64,000 nt of DNA from JAPPHA01 sp965242975 (GCA_965242975.1 CBDETS010000007.1:4588001-4652000), one strand, 5' to 3'. Counted from the first letter of the stretch, positions 19,471-28,888 are shown. Notes: a model not told the origin generated them from the sequence alone. Translations and numbers: made by a program.

Positions 19471-22409
19471 CCCGTCGGAGGCTTTATAATCCGGCTCAGT
19501 TGTCCGATGACGAATTGGAGGCATCCTTCATCGCGCGGCACGACACGCTGGACCAGTTATTGCAATTGTTGAGAGAACAAGACGATTTTTCCCCATGCCA
19601 GCACGTATTGCTTGTCGGGCCCAGGGGCATGGGCAAGACGACGCTTGGCCTTCGTTTCTTGTACGCAATCTCGGATACTCCAGCGCTTTGTGAAAAATGG
19701 CAGCCCGTAGCCTTTCATGAAGAAAGCCATGGAATCTGTGATGTATCGGATTTCTGGATTGCAGCCCTTCACCACCTTGCACGAACCACGGAGGATGCCC
19801 AATGGTCTGAGAACGCGGATGCACTACTTGAAGATGAAACAAACCCGGCGCGCCTGGCAGCATATGCGCGTGCGGCTCTGACGGATTATTGCCAGTCATC
19901 CGGAAAGAGGCTGATCCTGTTCGTGGAGAATATCGACACTGTTCTTGAACAGTTTGGTGATGAGCGTGAAGTCCATGCTCTTCGGGCCAGCCTGATGGAA
20001 CGTTCGGAGATCATGCTGGTCGGGTCGGCAAATACGGTATTCGGTGGCATTCGGAGCCACGGAGAGCCTTTCTACGAGTTCTTTCGCCTGTTCATTCTGC
20101 AAGGTCTGACCACGGAAGAGACATTTGATGTTCTGAAACAGTATGCAGATAGCGCGGGCGAGAAGGACGTATCGACGCTTCTCGATCTGGAACAGGGAAG
20201 ACTGGAAACCATTCGCCGTCTCACCGGCGGCAATCCTCGTCTCTTGGCGTTGACTTGCGACATGCTGTTGGATTCGCCCCTGGGTGAATCCTTCGAGGTA
20301 TTGGAACGGCTCATCGACGAGCAAACTCCGTATTTCAAGGCCAGGATTGAAGAGTTGCCGATCCAGGCCCGGAAGGTCTTTCATTGTCTGGCGAATGCAT
20401 GGACACCGATGTTGGCGAGGGAAATTGCGCAAGTTTCGAAACTTGGCTCATCGCACGCCAGTGCGCAACTCAAGCAACTGGTTTCGAAGGGCTACGTGAA
20501 CGAGAGTAAAGACCAAAAAGGGAAGAAGATCCGTTACGAAGTTTCAGATCGCTTCTACAACATTTATTTCCTGCTTCGATTTTCTCGTGGTGGTCGCGAA
20601 CGACTGAGGCGGTTGGTTGGCTTCATGCAAGACCTGTTCGGCCGAGACGCCATGGGGACAATGTATCCTGCATCGTTGATAGCGCTGGACACAGCCAATT
20701 TGTCGCGGACGGAAACGGCGGACTGGCTGAGTGTTCTCGCCGGTTGGGTCGAAGCAGATGACGAGTTTGGGCTCCGGGAGAATTGGAGACGCACAGCCGT
20801 GGACATAGCCGAAAGACTAATCGGTCCGGACGCAGGTGTCATAAATCAGATAAACAGAGTCGCTTGGAGAGAACGAGGTCACAGGCTGTTCAGTGAAAAG
20901 CGCTTCGGAGATGCAGCAAGAGCTTATCGCAAGGCAACCGAGGAAGTGCCGACCGATCATGTGGCGTGGACAGGTTTAGGAAAGTCGCTCTTCAAGCTAA
21001 GCCGCTACGACGAAGCGTTTAGCGCAGTGCAACATGTCGTGCAGCTCGTTGATCCTAGGGCCTCGTTAGAAGCACGTCATAACGCGGTTGTAGCTCTGAC
21101 GGCGAAGGCGGGTGCCTTATTCAAGCTTGAACGCCATGAAGAGGCCATTGCTTCCTTTGAGGAACTTGTCCGGTACGTGCGCTCTGATGACCCTGAAGAT
21201 GTGCGGAGTGCGGCAGTTGCATCTCTCTTGATGTGCGGAGGGTTGCTTTCGGAGATCGGACGGTACGAGGACGCCACTTCCGCGTGGGATCGTTCCGAAG
21301 CTTACTTGGGGGTCGACGATGAAACGCCGGAAGCTCGGCGGGGAGGGATTCTCGTTCTTTGGAATCGTGGACTTGCGTTTGCCAAGTCAGGCAGGCGCGA
21401 TGAGGCGATTGCTACGTTGGGACGAATACGTGACTATGTTCGACGGGATGACTCCGTGATAGCACGTCAAATTGCTCTCGAGGCACTGGAGTATCTCAGC
21501 AATCAACTCATGAGATGGGATCGTCATGATGAGGCCCGGAGCTACCAGGAATTGGTGATGGAGTACGTGTTCGTGGAGGACCCTCCAGAACTACGTGGGT
21601 CGGCAGTAAGGACACTGGGTGCCAGTGGTTTTGCGCTAATGGCGGCTAACCGGAACGAAGACGCTTTTCAATTGTGGGAAAGGACTGCGGAATTCGTTCG
21701 ATCGGACGATCCGCCCGAGGTGCGTCTTCTCGCAGCTACAACGAATGGATTGGTGGGGCAGGCATTGGTCGCCGAGGAGAGGTACGATGAAGCAATAGCG
21801 GCCTGGAACAAAGCCGCTTCATGCGTTTGTTCGGAAGACCCGCTTGAGAAAAGACAGGTTATTGCGGGCGCACTCGCAGCAAATGGAGCAGGACTAATCC
21901 AGTCGGGAAGATTATCGGATGCAGAAGCGATTTGCAGAACCGCCGTCGCGGTGGCGCCAGAAAGCGGGGCGGCATGGCACACTCTAGCGGTAGCGGTTTT
22001 TCGCGCGGATGAACGAACGCGCTTACGTGAAGCCGAAGAATTTGCACGACGTGCAGTGGAACTCACACCAGACGAACCCGGCAGCGCACACATTCTTTCC
22101 GATATATTGGCCTACAGGGGAGAGTGGAACGAAGCATTGCAGTGGCTGGAACGAGCATTGTTGCTTAGTATCAAAGAGGAGCGATATGGGGAAAGGAGTG
22201 GGTTGATCGAGTCTTTGATTGAAGCGGTTGCTTCGAATCAAGGATTACGCGTGAAGAGCATGATGGAGCGCGTTGGCGCTATCGATGTCATGGAACCACT
22301 CTGGTACGCGGTTAGAACGGACTTGGGGGAAGAAATCGAGCCCTTACCAACCGAGATTGGCAACGCAGTAAAGGCTCTGTTGGAGGAGTTCCTAACGAGG
22401 CGATCGTGA
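19467..22409 (+). CDS. STAND-type ATPase with TPR-like repeats, second gene of the pair
   Basis: Protein of 980 residues. The N-terminal NTPase has Walker A VLLVGPRGMGKTTLGL near residue 46, Walker B RLILFVENIDTV near 150 and a sensor-like VGSANTVFGG near 188. A winged-helix domain follows (about 325-375, with HASAQLKQLVSKGYVNES). The rest, from about 470, is a helical repeat array with seven units of about 43 residues whose joints carry SDDPPEVR-like motifs, then three TPR-like units near the C-terminus. The start is taken as the GTG at 19467, which overlaps the previous stop (GTGTGA). This layout fits signal-transduction NTPases used in defence or regulation, but no effector domain is visible. 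GC is lower than in the surroundings. Confidence 0.75.
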   Translation: MTRRRLYNPAQLSDDELEASFIARHDTLDQLLQLLREQDDFSPCQHVLLVGPRGMGKTTLGLRFLYAISDTPALCEKWQPVAFHEESHGICDVSDFWIAALHHLARTTEDAQWSENADALLEDETNPARLAAYARAALTDYCQSSGKRLILFVENIDTVLEQFGDEREVHALRASLMERSEIMLVGSANTVFGGIRSHGEPFYEFFRLFILQGLTTEETFDVLKQYADSAGEKDVSTLLDLEQGRLETIRRLTGGNPRLLALTCDMLLDSPLGESFEVLERLIDEQTPYFKARIEELPIQARKVFHCLANAWTPMLAREIAQVSKLGSSHASAQLKQLVSKGYVNESKDQKGKKIRYEVSDRFYNIYFLLRFSRGGRERLRRLVGFMQDLFGRDAMGTMYPASLIALDTANLSRTETADWLSVLAGWVEADDEFGLRENWRRTAVDIAERLIGPDAGVINQINRVAWRERGHRLFSEKRFGDAARAYRKATEEVPTDHVAWTGLGKSLFKLSRYDEAFSAVQHVVQLVDPRASLEARHNAVVALTAKAGALFKLERHEEAIASFEELVRYVRSDDPEDVRSAAVASLLMCGGLLSEIGRYEDATSAWDRSEAYLGVDDETPEARRGGILVLWNRGLAFAKSGRRDEAIATLGRIRDYVRRDDSVIARQIALEALEYLSNQLMRWDRHDEARSYQELVMEYVFVEDPPELRGSAVRTLGASGFALMAANRNEDAFQLWERTAEFVRSDDPPEVRLLAATTNGLVGQALVAEERYDEAIAAWNKAASCVCSEDPLEKRQVIAGALAANGAGLIQSGRLSDAEAICRTAVAVAPESGAAWHTLAVAVFRADERTRLREAEEFARRAVELTPDEPGSAHILSDILAYRGEWNEALQWLERALLLSIKEERYGERSGLIESLIEAVASNQGLRVKSMMERVGAIDVMEPLWYAVRTDLGEEIEPLPTEIGNAVKALLEEFLTRRS

Positions 22410-22500
22410 ATTCCTGAGATTCTCGAGCGATGTGTACTCGGTTTGCGGGAAGCCTGCCGTTTTCATTCAGGAAGGTAACCTGCGACCGAAGTGTCGCGGT

Positions 22501-22707
22501 CTGACCCGGTCCATGCTGCACCTGATCGAGACAATGCAATCCCTCGAGGGCAGGGAGGTTGCGTTCCTCTCCCTTGCCAAGGGGATCGATACCACCACTT
22601 CCGGCGGCACTTTGGTGTTCCCTGTCTTCGGAGCTCTCGCCCGGTTCGAACGCGACCTGATCCGCGAACGCACCCGGGTCGGTCTCTCGGCTGCGAGGTC
22701 CCTCCGA
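22501..22707 (+). pseudogene. serine recombinase catalytic-domain fragment
   Basis: The frame encodes MLHLIETMQSLEGREVAFLS, then GIDTTTSGGTLVFPVFGALA, then RFERDLIRERTRVGLSAAR. This is the centre of a resolvase/invertase catalytic domain. The catalytic serine region and the HTH are missing, and upstream coherence is lost before LTRS. It lies directly after the NTPase pair in the same direction and before an opposing hypothetical gene. Confidence 0.7.
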
Positions 22708-22777
22708 TCAATTCGAATCGAATACGGCTCATGCGGCCCGCCGGGAGAAAGGGCGGTTGCCATGCCAGTTGAGGGTC

Positions 22778-23518
22778 TCAACCGAGGCCTTCCAGGAGCA
22801 CGTCCAATGCGGTTGCAGTCACGACGCCCACCGAAATGTCCCCGAATGCCGTCGCAAGTTGCTGCCCGGAAACCTTGCCTGTACGCAGGACCTGAGCCGC
22901 TGCCACCCCACCGGCCGACAAGGCCGATGTCGCGGCGCCGCCAGCGATTTCCCCGGTCAGGGTATCGCCGGGCAGTTCGGATACGACGTGTTCCACCTGC
23001 CGTGAAAGCTCCGCATTGGAAAAACCGGAAGTCGTGACGGACGGTTCGGCAGCGGCGACCTCTTCTGTCGCAATGACCTCGATTTCGGGATAGCGCACCA
23101 AATGCTCACGAATGGCACTTGGCGATGCAACCGCCTTGAGCGGTTTGGCCTTGATAACGTCTCCCTCGATGATGAACTCGACGTCGGATCCGCGATGATT
23201 GGTTTCCTTGTCGATCCGCGCAGTCACCTCATCGCCACCGACATTCTCAGCGTGGACGAACAGAAGCTCATGGTAGATGCCCTTCACGTTGGACACCACT
23301 CCTCGAAGCTGTTTGGGGGTCAAGGCGCCGACATACTCGATACACCGCCCCACAAGCATGAGAAAGGATACAAGGTTGAGGCGTCTGTCGGGGCGTCGCA
23401 TTGGCCTCTTCGGGCTTTTGCTATCCGAGAGGCCTCGGTCGGCTGCATCGAACCGGAGCGACCAGACCCGTGAGCCCAGCCGGACGACCGGCAAAAAAGT
23501 GTAGAAATCCGCGGACAT
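22778..23518 (-). CDS. conserved-looking hypothetical protein
   Basis: The open frame is longer upstream (to 23842), but the part before about residue 109 is arginine-rich and runs into the SDR gene, so the ATG at 23518 or 23401 is more likely. The coherent part includes YVGALTPKQLRGVVSNVKGI, DVEFIIEGDVIKAKPLKAVA, then VEHVVSELPGDTLTGEIAGG and a small-residue, possibly membrane-interacting tail. I do not recognise the family with certainty; proteins with such a tail occur near mobile DNA. No ribosome binding site decides the start. Confidence 0.5.
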   Translation of the reverse strand: MSADFYTFLPVVRLGSRVWSLRFDAADRGLSDSKSPKRPMRRPDRRLNLVSFLMLVGRCIEYVGALTPKQLRGVVSNVKGIYHELLFVHAENVGGDEVTARIDKETNHRGSDVEFIIEGDVIKAKPLKAVASPSAIREHLVRYPEIEVIATEEVAAAEPSVTTSGFSNAELSRQVEHVVSELPGDTLTGEIAGGAATSALSAGGVAAAQVLRTGKVSGQQLATAFGDISVGVVTATALDVLLEGLG

Positions 23519-23637
23519 GGCTGAATCGATTTCGAACGTCAGGCATGCCGCGGTCCCCCGGAATGGACCGGGACCGGATTGCCGTCGAACGGAGTGGCCA
23601 GTAGCAGCACTCCCGGAATTCGCGCCAGCCGGATGAA

Positions 23638-24378
23638 TCAATAAGTCGCGCGGCCACCGGAGAGATCGAATACGCCTGCGGTCGTGAAACTGTTTTCCTC
23701 GGACGCCAGCCACGCGATGAGGCTCGCCGCCTCGTCCAGCTCGAGAAAGCGGTTCCGCGGGATTTTCGAGAGCATGAATTCGATGTGTTCCTCGGACATC
23801 TGGTCGAAAATCCGGGTCCGCGCCGCCGCGGGCGTCACGCAATTGACGGCAATGTCGTACCCAGCAAGTTCCTTGCCCACCGACTTTGTCAGGCCGATGA
23901 CACCGGCTTTCGACGCCGAATAGGCTGACGCGTTGGGGTTTCCCTCCTTGCCCGCGATACTCGCGATATTGACGATCCGGCCGTAATTCGCTGCCTTCAT
24001 GTGCGGAATCACCGCCTTGTTCACGATGAATGTTCCGGTGAGATTGACCGCAACGATCCGTTCGAACTCTTCCAGCGGGTAACTCTCGACCGTTTCGTTG
24101 ATCCCCGCGATCCCGGCCGAATTGATCAGGACATCAATGCGCCCGTATGACCCGAGAGTGGCCTCAAGCGCCGCGTTTACCGCCTGCTGATCCGCGATAT
24201 CGACTTCGACCGCCATTGAGCGGTTTCCAACCTCGGCGCACATTTTCCTGGCCAGCGGGACATCAAGGTCCCAGATTGCGACCTGCGCACCCGCGGACGC
24301 CAGCCTCATGACGACCGCGCCGCCAATGCCCTGCGCCCCGCCGGTCACGATTGCGGTGCGCCCGGAAAATTCCGTCAT
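23638..24378 (-). CDS. short-chain dehydrogenase/reductase (SDR)
   Basis: Classical SDR of 246 residues, NAD(P)-dependent oxidoreductase. The cofactor motif is TGGAQGIG at about residue 11. The NNAG-type motif reads INSAGIAG. The active-site Ser-Tyr-Lys set is in NIASIAGKEG and ASAYSASKAG. An aspartate after the second strand (IWDLD) suggests preference for NAD. The ATG at 24378 is used; a 47-codon extension overlaps the upstream gene. It is the last gene of the large minus-strand block and probably oxidises a hydroxy intermediate of that pathway. Confidence 0.88.
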   Translation of the reverse strand: MTEFSGRTAIVTGGAQGIGGAVVMRLASAGAQVAIWDLDVPLARKMCAEVGNRSMAVEVDIADQQAVNAALEATLGSYGRIDVLINSAGIAGINETVESYPLEEFERIVAVNLTGTFIVNKAVIPHMKAANYGRIVNIASIAGKEGNPNASAYSASKAGVIGLTKSVGKELAGYDIAVNCVTPAAARTRIFDQMSEEHIEFMLSKIPRNRFLELDEAASLIAWLASEENSFTTAGVFDLSGGRATY

Positions 24379-24421
24379 CTTGACCTCGCGATGCGTGGGC
24401 GATTCCAGGAAACGGGTCCCA

Positions 24422-25981
24422 TCAGGTTGAACCAAGATCTGCGATGACGCCGGCGCAGGTCGTAACCGTCGCCACGTTCTGCATCGCGAAATCCACGGAT
24501 GCCCGGTGCCACTCGTCATTCATGGTGGAGCAGGCGTCTTCGGGAACGATGACCCTGAATCCCTTGTCCGCCGCGGTTCTCGCCGTATGTTCGACACTCA
24601 TGTTGGTCCACGCGCCGGTATTGATCAACGTGTCGACACCGGCACCGCGCAGGTAACTCTCCAGGCGTCCGGACTCCCAGGCGCTCATGGTCATCTTTTC
24701 AACCACGAGGTCACCCGTCTGCGGTTCCAGCCCCGCGACCGGCGCGACGCCCCGGGTACCACGGACAAGTGCGTTCGCCTCCTTGACTCCCTTGAACAGC
24801 GGAGCCTTGTCCGTCATCGCCGGATGCCCGGGTTCGCACACGAACCAGACATGAATGACGAGAATGCCCTTTTGCCGGCAGGCCTCCGCGAGGCGGCGGC
24901 CGTTTTCAACGACGTTCTGGGCGCGCGCATGTGCGGGTGATCCGCTCTCCGCGAATGCGCCTCCCTCGGAAATGACATCATGCTGCATGTCCTGGATGAT
25001 GAGCGCAGTCCGCCGCGCATCGATGTTCAGGCCAGCGGAATCGGGTCCCCGGGATGCCGCACGCGGCTTCATGAACGGCTCAAGCCTCGGACGCGCCCTG
25101 GTCATCACCGAATAGAGGGATGTCGTTGCGCAGATGAACAGCGTCTCCCAGTCCGCTCCACCCCAGTGCAGGTTCGCGGCTTTCTCCGGAACTTCGATCT
25201 TGCCGAGGAGTTCGCCGCGGAAGGAGTAGACCCACAATCCGCCCGGGGCCGTTACCCAGACATTGCCTTCGGTATCGGCTTTCATTCCGTCAGGCACGCC
25301 CGGCAAGGTGTCGTCCTTGATGCCGAAGGCGAATATCCGGGCGTTGACGAGGCGTCCGTCCGGTGCGACGTCGAACATGCGGATGTTTGCCTGGTCAGTG
25401 TCGTTGACCCACATGAACCGTTCGCACGGGCTGAAACACAATCCGTTCGGCTGGGTGAACATGTGGCGGTCGACGACCAGTTCCGGTTCTCCACCCGGCC
25501 TGTGGCCCGGCGGCAGCCTGTAGACACCCTGGAAACCCATGCTGAGGGGCCGCGGCACACCGAAGTGTTCCATTCGGCCATAGGTCGGATCCGTGAAATA
25601 GATCGAACCGTCGGACCCGACGCAGATGTCGTTCGGTGAGTTCAGTTCCCGGCCCTCGAAATGCGTGCACATGACATCGCGGACACCATCCGGCCGGAAC
25701 CGGGCAACCGAACTCGTCGCGTGTTCGCAGACGAGAAGATTGCGCAGGGCATCATAGGTCATGCCGTTTCCCTTGTTGGAAGGACGCATGACTTCCGTGA
25801 CCTGTCCGTCGGGTGTCCACTTGCGGCGAACATCGGCGGGCATGTCGGAAAACAGGAGGAACCCGTCATCCGGATGCCAGATCGGTCCCTCGGTAAAGGT
25901 GAACCCGGTCGCACGTCGTTCCACCGGCGTGTGAATGTCGATCAGGTCATCGAACCGGTCGTCTACCTTGACATGAACCAT
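24422..25981 (-). CDS. fusion: SMP-30/gluconolactonase-like domain + isochorismatase-like domain
   Basis: Single open frame of 519 residues. Residues about 1-290 form an SMP-30/gluconolactonase-type propeller, with the metal-site glutamate in GFTFTEGPIWHPDD, asparagine in ELNSPNDICVGSDG and aspartate in GVPDGMKADTEGN. Residues about 315-519 form an isochorismatase-like hydrolase, with the catalytic aspartate in ALIIQDMQHDV and lysine in DLVVEKMTMSAW. The position normally held by the nucleophilic cysteine reads TNMSVEHTARTA, so it is serine. The domain is full length, so it may have a changed activity or belong to a Cys-less subfamily. A GGAGAG lies just before the ATG. Substrates are probably a lactone and an amide, by inference. 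Confidence 0.85.
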   Translation of the reverse strand: MVHVKVDDRFDDLIDIHTPVERRATGFTFTEGPIWHPDDGFLLFSDMPADVRRKWTPDGQVTEVMRPSNKGNGMTYDALRNLLVCEHATSSVARFRPDGVRDVMCTHFEGRELNSPNDICVGSDGSIYFTDPTYGRMEHFGVPRPLSMGFQGVYRLPPGHRPGGEPELVVDRHMFTQPNGLCFSPCERFMWVNDTDQANIRMFDVAPDGRLVNARIFAFGIKDDTLPGVPDGMKADTEGNVWVTAPGGLWVYSFRGELLGKIEVPEKAANLHWGGADWETLFICATTSLYSVMTRARPRLEPFMKPRAASRGPDSAGLNIDARRTALIIQDMQHDVISEGGAFAESGSPAHARAQNVVENGRRLAEACRQKGILVIHVWFVCEPGHPAMTDKAPLFKGVKEANALVRGTRGVAPVAGLEPQTGDLVVEKMTMSAWESGRLESYLRGAGVDTLINTGAWTNMSVEHTARTAADKGFRVIVPEDACSTMNDEWHRASVDFAMQNVATVTTCAGVIADLGST

Positions 25982-26021
25982 CTCTCCATCCTTTGTCGTT
26001 GGGGCGTCCGGGCCACCCGGT

Positions 26022-26870
26022 TCAGGCCGGGAACCACTGCCGGTTCGGCAGCGTTTCTTTGATCGGCCCGGGTACGGTCATGCCCAGTCGCCCGACGATC
26101 TGCGCATTCTCGATTTGAGCGGGCCGATCGTGGACAGGCAGCAGGAACTTGTAATTGTTGAGAAGTTTCTTGATTGCCGCCTTTTCCCCCCTTTTCGAAC
26201 CGGAATGATTCCCCGTGACCCGCGGTTCCATCCAGTTGTTCGTATGCACGTGATTGATCACCTGGTCGTTGAAGTCATAGATCACGTCACCGCAAATGCA
26301 GGCGAGTCCCTCCGCGGTTTCGACGATTACGTTCATGGACCCCTCGGTATGCGCGTAGGCCGGCTCGCACCAGACGCCCGGAATGATCTCTTCGGCAGTC
26401 GTGATCTCCAGGTCCAGGAACCTGATCGCCTCCGGCTCGTAAATCCGTTCCACGAGATGGAGGACGTCGGGTTTCGGGTATTGAGGATACATGATGCCCG
26501 AAACGGAGAACTCCATTTCCCGCCTGTTCAGCACCACGGTCGTGTTCATCGGGAACTTGTCATCCTTGCCGGCGTGATCGATGTGCAGGTGCGTGTGCAT
26601 GATGTAGCGAATGTCGCCCGGCCTCAGTCCGTGCCGCGACAGCTGGTTCTCGATCATGGTCTCGTGCGACTGCAGTCCGCGCATTCCCAGGCTCTCCATG
26701 ATGGCATTGTCACGGTACCCGGTGTCCACGAGGACCGGGTGCGTCCCTCCGAGAATGAGGAAGCCGTAAACCGGGACCCGGCGAACCCTGCCACAGTCAT
26801 GGCCAAGGACGAGAAAACTCGCCTCCAGTTCGATATCGCCGTAATCAAGGATGTGAATGGTCAGGGCCAT
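26022..26870 (-). CDS. metallo-beta-lactamase-fold hydrolase, N-acyl-homoserine-lactonase type
   Basis: Protein of 282 residues with the zinc-binding HxHxDH motif as HTHLHIDHAGK near residue 111. Further ligands are likely in AYAHTEGSMNVIVE and ICGDVIYDF, and a late histidine in LLPVHDRP. The general layout matches AHL lactonases of the AttM/AhlD group, but related enzymes open other lactones. In this catabolic operon a metabolic lactonase is as likely as a quorum-quenching enzyme. A GGAGAAC ribosome binding site lies 4 bases before the ATG. It is 40 bp downstream of the amidohydrolase gene. Confidence 0.83.
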   Translation of the reverse strand: MALTIHILDYGDIELEASFLVLGHDCGRVRRVPVYGFLILGGTHPVLVDTGYRDNAIMESLGMRGLQSHETMIENQLSRHGLRPGDIRYIMHTHLHIDHAGKDDKFPMNTTVVLNRREMEFSVSGIMYPQYPKPDVLHLVERIYEPEAIRFLDLEITTAEEIIPGVWCEPAYAHTEGSMNVIVETAEGLACICGDVIYDFNDQVINHVHTNNWMEPRVTGNHSGSKRGEKAAIKKLLNNYKFLLPVHDRPAQIENAQIVGRLGMTVPGPIKETLPNRQWFPA

Positions 26871-26909
26871 TGTTGTTCTCCTTCATGTTCGGTCCGATTC
26901 AGCCCGCGA

Positions 26910-27788
26910 TCATAGTCGGTAAACCCGTTCGGCCGTAAGTTGAAATATCGCGTCGCGCTGTTCCGGAACAAGATACTCGGTCGCGGCCCGAAAGGAGTCC
27001 ACGATTTCGCGCAGTCCCGTCCATAGCTTCTCGATCGGGAAATTCGAGCCGAACATGCATCGGTCAGCCCCGAACATCTCCACGGTTTCGCGTACCATTC
27101 TCGCAATGAACGCCGGATCATTCCGGTGCAGGAACGTTCCGAACCCAGACAGCTTCACCATGACGTTGCGGCACGCCGCCAGCTGGAGCATTCCCTCGGT
27201 CCACAGGTCGCGGCCCGCCGGGGTGTCATCTTCCAGCATGCCCGCATGCTGGAGAACGAACGTGACATCCGGACACTGCGTCGCGAGTTCGGCCGCGTGC
27301 GGCATCTGTCCCGAAAAAACCTGCAGTTCGAAACACCAGCCATAATCCGCAAGATGGCGAATGTTCTTCTGAACCGTGGCATCCGCCGCCAGGTCCGGGC
27401 GCGAGGCAAACCGGAAACGTGGAACATCATGCCAGTGGAACTGCTGCCGAATTCCGCGGACCAGCGCATGTCCTGCCAATCGGTCCAGTTGCGGCCGCAC
27501 GTCCTCGACCGTGAAGTCGGCGTAACCCGCAATCGCATGCGGCCATCCGCTCTCTTCGGCGACCGACTGAACCCAGGCCACCTCGTCCTCGAATCGTGCC
27601 GGGTCCCAGTTTGCCTGGACATAGACCGATTTTCCGATGTCTGTCTCCCGGATGTCCTCGAAGTATTCCCGGATCGGGTAATCTCTTCGGATCGCTCCAT
27701 AGGCTCCGAAGATCCTTGGCCGTTCGGGTCCGGACAACCAGGGAAGATCCTGCTTGTTCCAGACATGGTGGTGTGCATCGACGATCAC
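26910..27788 (-). CDS. amidohydrolase-2 family (TIM-barrel) hydrolase or lactonase
   Basis: Protein of 292 residues. The N-terminus MIVDAHHHVWN carries the HxH metal motif of the amidohydrolase-related TIM-barrel family. Other elements are FVLQHAGML (histidine at the barrel's later strand) and RCMFGSNFPIEKL with the late-strand motif where an aspartate is usual; here it reads SNFP. Family members hydrolyse lactones such as 2-pyrone-4,6-dicarboxylate or decarboxylate ring acids. The start overlaps the end of the VWA gene (ATGA), so it is translationally coupled to it. The substrate remains unassigned. Confidence 0.83.
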   Translation of the reverse strand: MIVDAHHHVWNKQDLPWLSGPERPRIFGAYGAIRRDYPIREYFEDIRETDIGKSVYVQANWDPARFEDEVAWVQSVAEESGWPHAIAGYADFTVEDVRPQLDRLAGHALVRGIRQQFHWHDVPRFRFASRPDLAADATVQKNIRHLADYGWCFELQVFSGQMPHAAELATQCPDVTFVLQHAGMLEDDTPAGRDLWTEGMLQLAACRNVMVKLSGFGTFLHRNDPAFIARMVRETVEMFGADRCMFGSNFPIEKLWTGLREIVDSFRAATEYLVPEQRDAIFQLTAERVYRL

Positions 27789-28888
27789 GCGTGCTCCAGT
27801 TCGAGGAAGTGCTCCGCGACCCGGTCCAGGGTGCTGCCGTCCCCGAGGCCGTCAAGACGGGGCAATATGCGGGCCAGTGCCGTCGTATCCGGGCTGAAAT
27901 CGCGGTCACCGGCGAGCGGAGTCAGCCAGACCAGGCGCCAAGCCTCCAGTGACAGCTGGCGGACCGCATCGATCATCGCTGCCGGATCGCCGCGCTCCAG
28001 GCCGTCGGAGAGCACGACGATTGCCGCACCGCGCGCGAAACCGAGGTACCTGGGGACGGCAAGAAACGCTTGCAGCGCATCGCCGATTCTCGTCCCGCCA
28101 TCCATGTCGGCGGCCAGCGACCCGACGCGCGCAAGCGCTCTCCCCTGGTCCCGGACCGAAAGCGCGCGCGTGATCCGTGTCAGGCGTGTTCCCAGCGTGA
28201 AGACCTCGAACCGGTCCGCCTCCGATGCGAGCACATGCGCCAGCCTGAGCGCCCATTCCGTTCGTTCCTTCATCGAACCCGAGATGTCGATGAGGAACAG
28301 GAGTCGCCGTTGCTGCAGCTTGCGTGTCCTCGGGAACAGGTTCATCGCGTCGCCGTCGTGGCGAACCGCGTCCCGCAGCATTTGGCGAAGGTCAGGCCGG
28401 GGGCCGCGCGGCGAAGGGACGAAACGGCGCGATTTCCGGCGCGGCAGTCTTCGGAAGACCGATCGCCTGAACCTGGCGAGGATGGCGGATTCATCGCGTT
28501 CGGGAAACTGCCTCCGTGCCAGCCTTTCCGCCGTTGCCGCTGCCCGGCCCGATCCCTCCGGACCATCCGCTTCCGGGACGTCGACCTCGCCGCGCCGGTC
28601 CTCCCGGATTTCGACGTCGTCGTCATCCCTGCGATCTTCCGAAACCGGTGCGGCAACCGTCTGGCCCATGAAATACGCGCGGAACAGGGCGTCGAAGTCC
28701 GGCTCCCGTTCCTTGGCGATTGCAAACAGCGCGACCGCGGCGCTGCGAATGTCGGCCATGCCGCGAGGGCCCAGCGTTCCGACGGCCTCGATGAATCCGA
28801 TGGTCTGGTCAGGCGCAACGGGAAATCCATGCCGGCGCAACAGGGATGCGAACCCGACCAGGGATGCGGCGGCGGCCGGCACGGTCAT
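27785..28888 (-). CDS. VWA-domain protein, CoxE-like
   Basis: Protein of 367 residues with a C-terminal von Willebrand A domain. The metal-ion-dependent adhesion site starts at FLIDISGSMKERTEWA near residue 200, with a downstream threonine in DMDGGTRIGDAL and an aspartate in IVVLSDGLERGD. The N-terminal part is helical with an acidic, low-complexity linker (about 85-125). In CO dehydrogenase clusters, CoxE works with the MoxR-type ATPase CoxD in maturation of the Mo/Cu active site. The same arrangement here, directly beside a molybdenum hydroxylase, suggests maturation of that enzyme. Start and stop both overlap neighbouring genes (ATGA). Confidence 0.87.
   Translation of the reverse strand: MTVPAAAASLVGFASLLRRHGFPVAPDQTIGFIEAVGTLGPRGMADIRSAAVALFAIAKEREPDFDALFRAYFMGQTVAAPVSEDRRDDDDVEIREDRRGEVDVPEADGPEGSGRAAATAERLARRQFPERDESAILARFRRSVFRRLPRRKSRRFVPSPRGPRPDLRQMLRDAVRHDGDAMNLFPRTRKLQQRRLLFLIDISGSMKERTEWALRLAHVLASEADRFEVFTLGTRLTRITRALSVRDQGRALARVGSLAADMDGGTRIGDALQAFLAVPRYLGFARGAAIVVLSDGLERGDPAAMIDAVRQLSLEAWRLVWLTPLAGDRDFSPDTTALARILPRLDGLGDGSTLDRVAEHFLELEHA

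Noticed and set aside
22778..23842. Full 354-codon minus-strand frame as one protein
   Set aside because: The first ~100 codons overlap the SDR gene and are arginine-rich; only the part from about 23518 looks coding.
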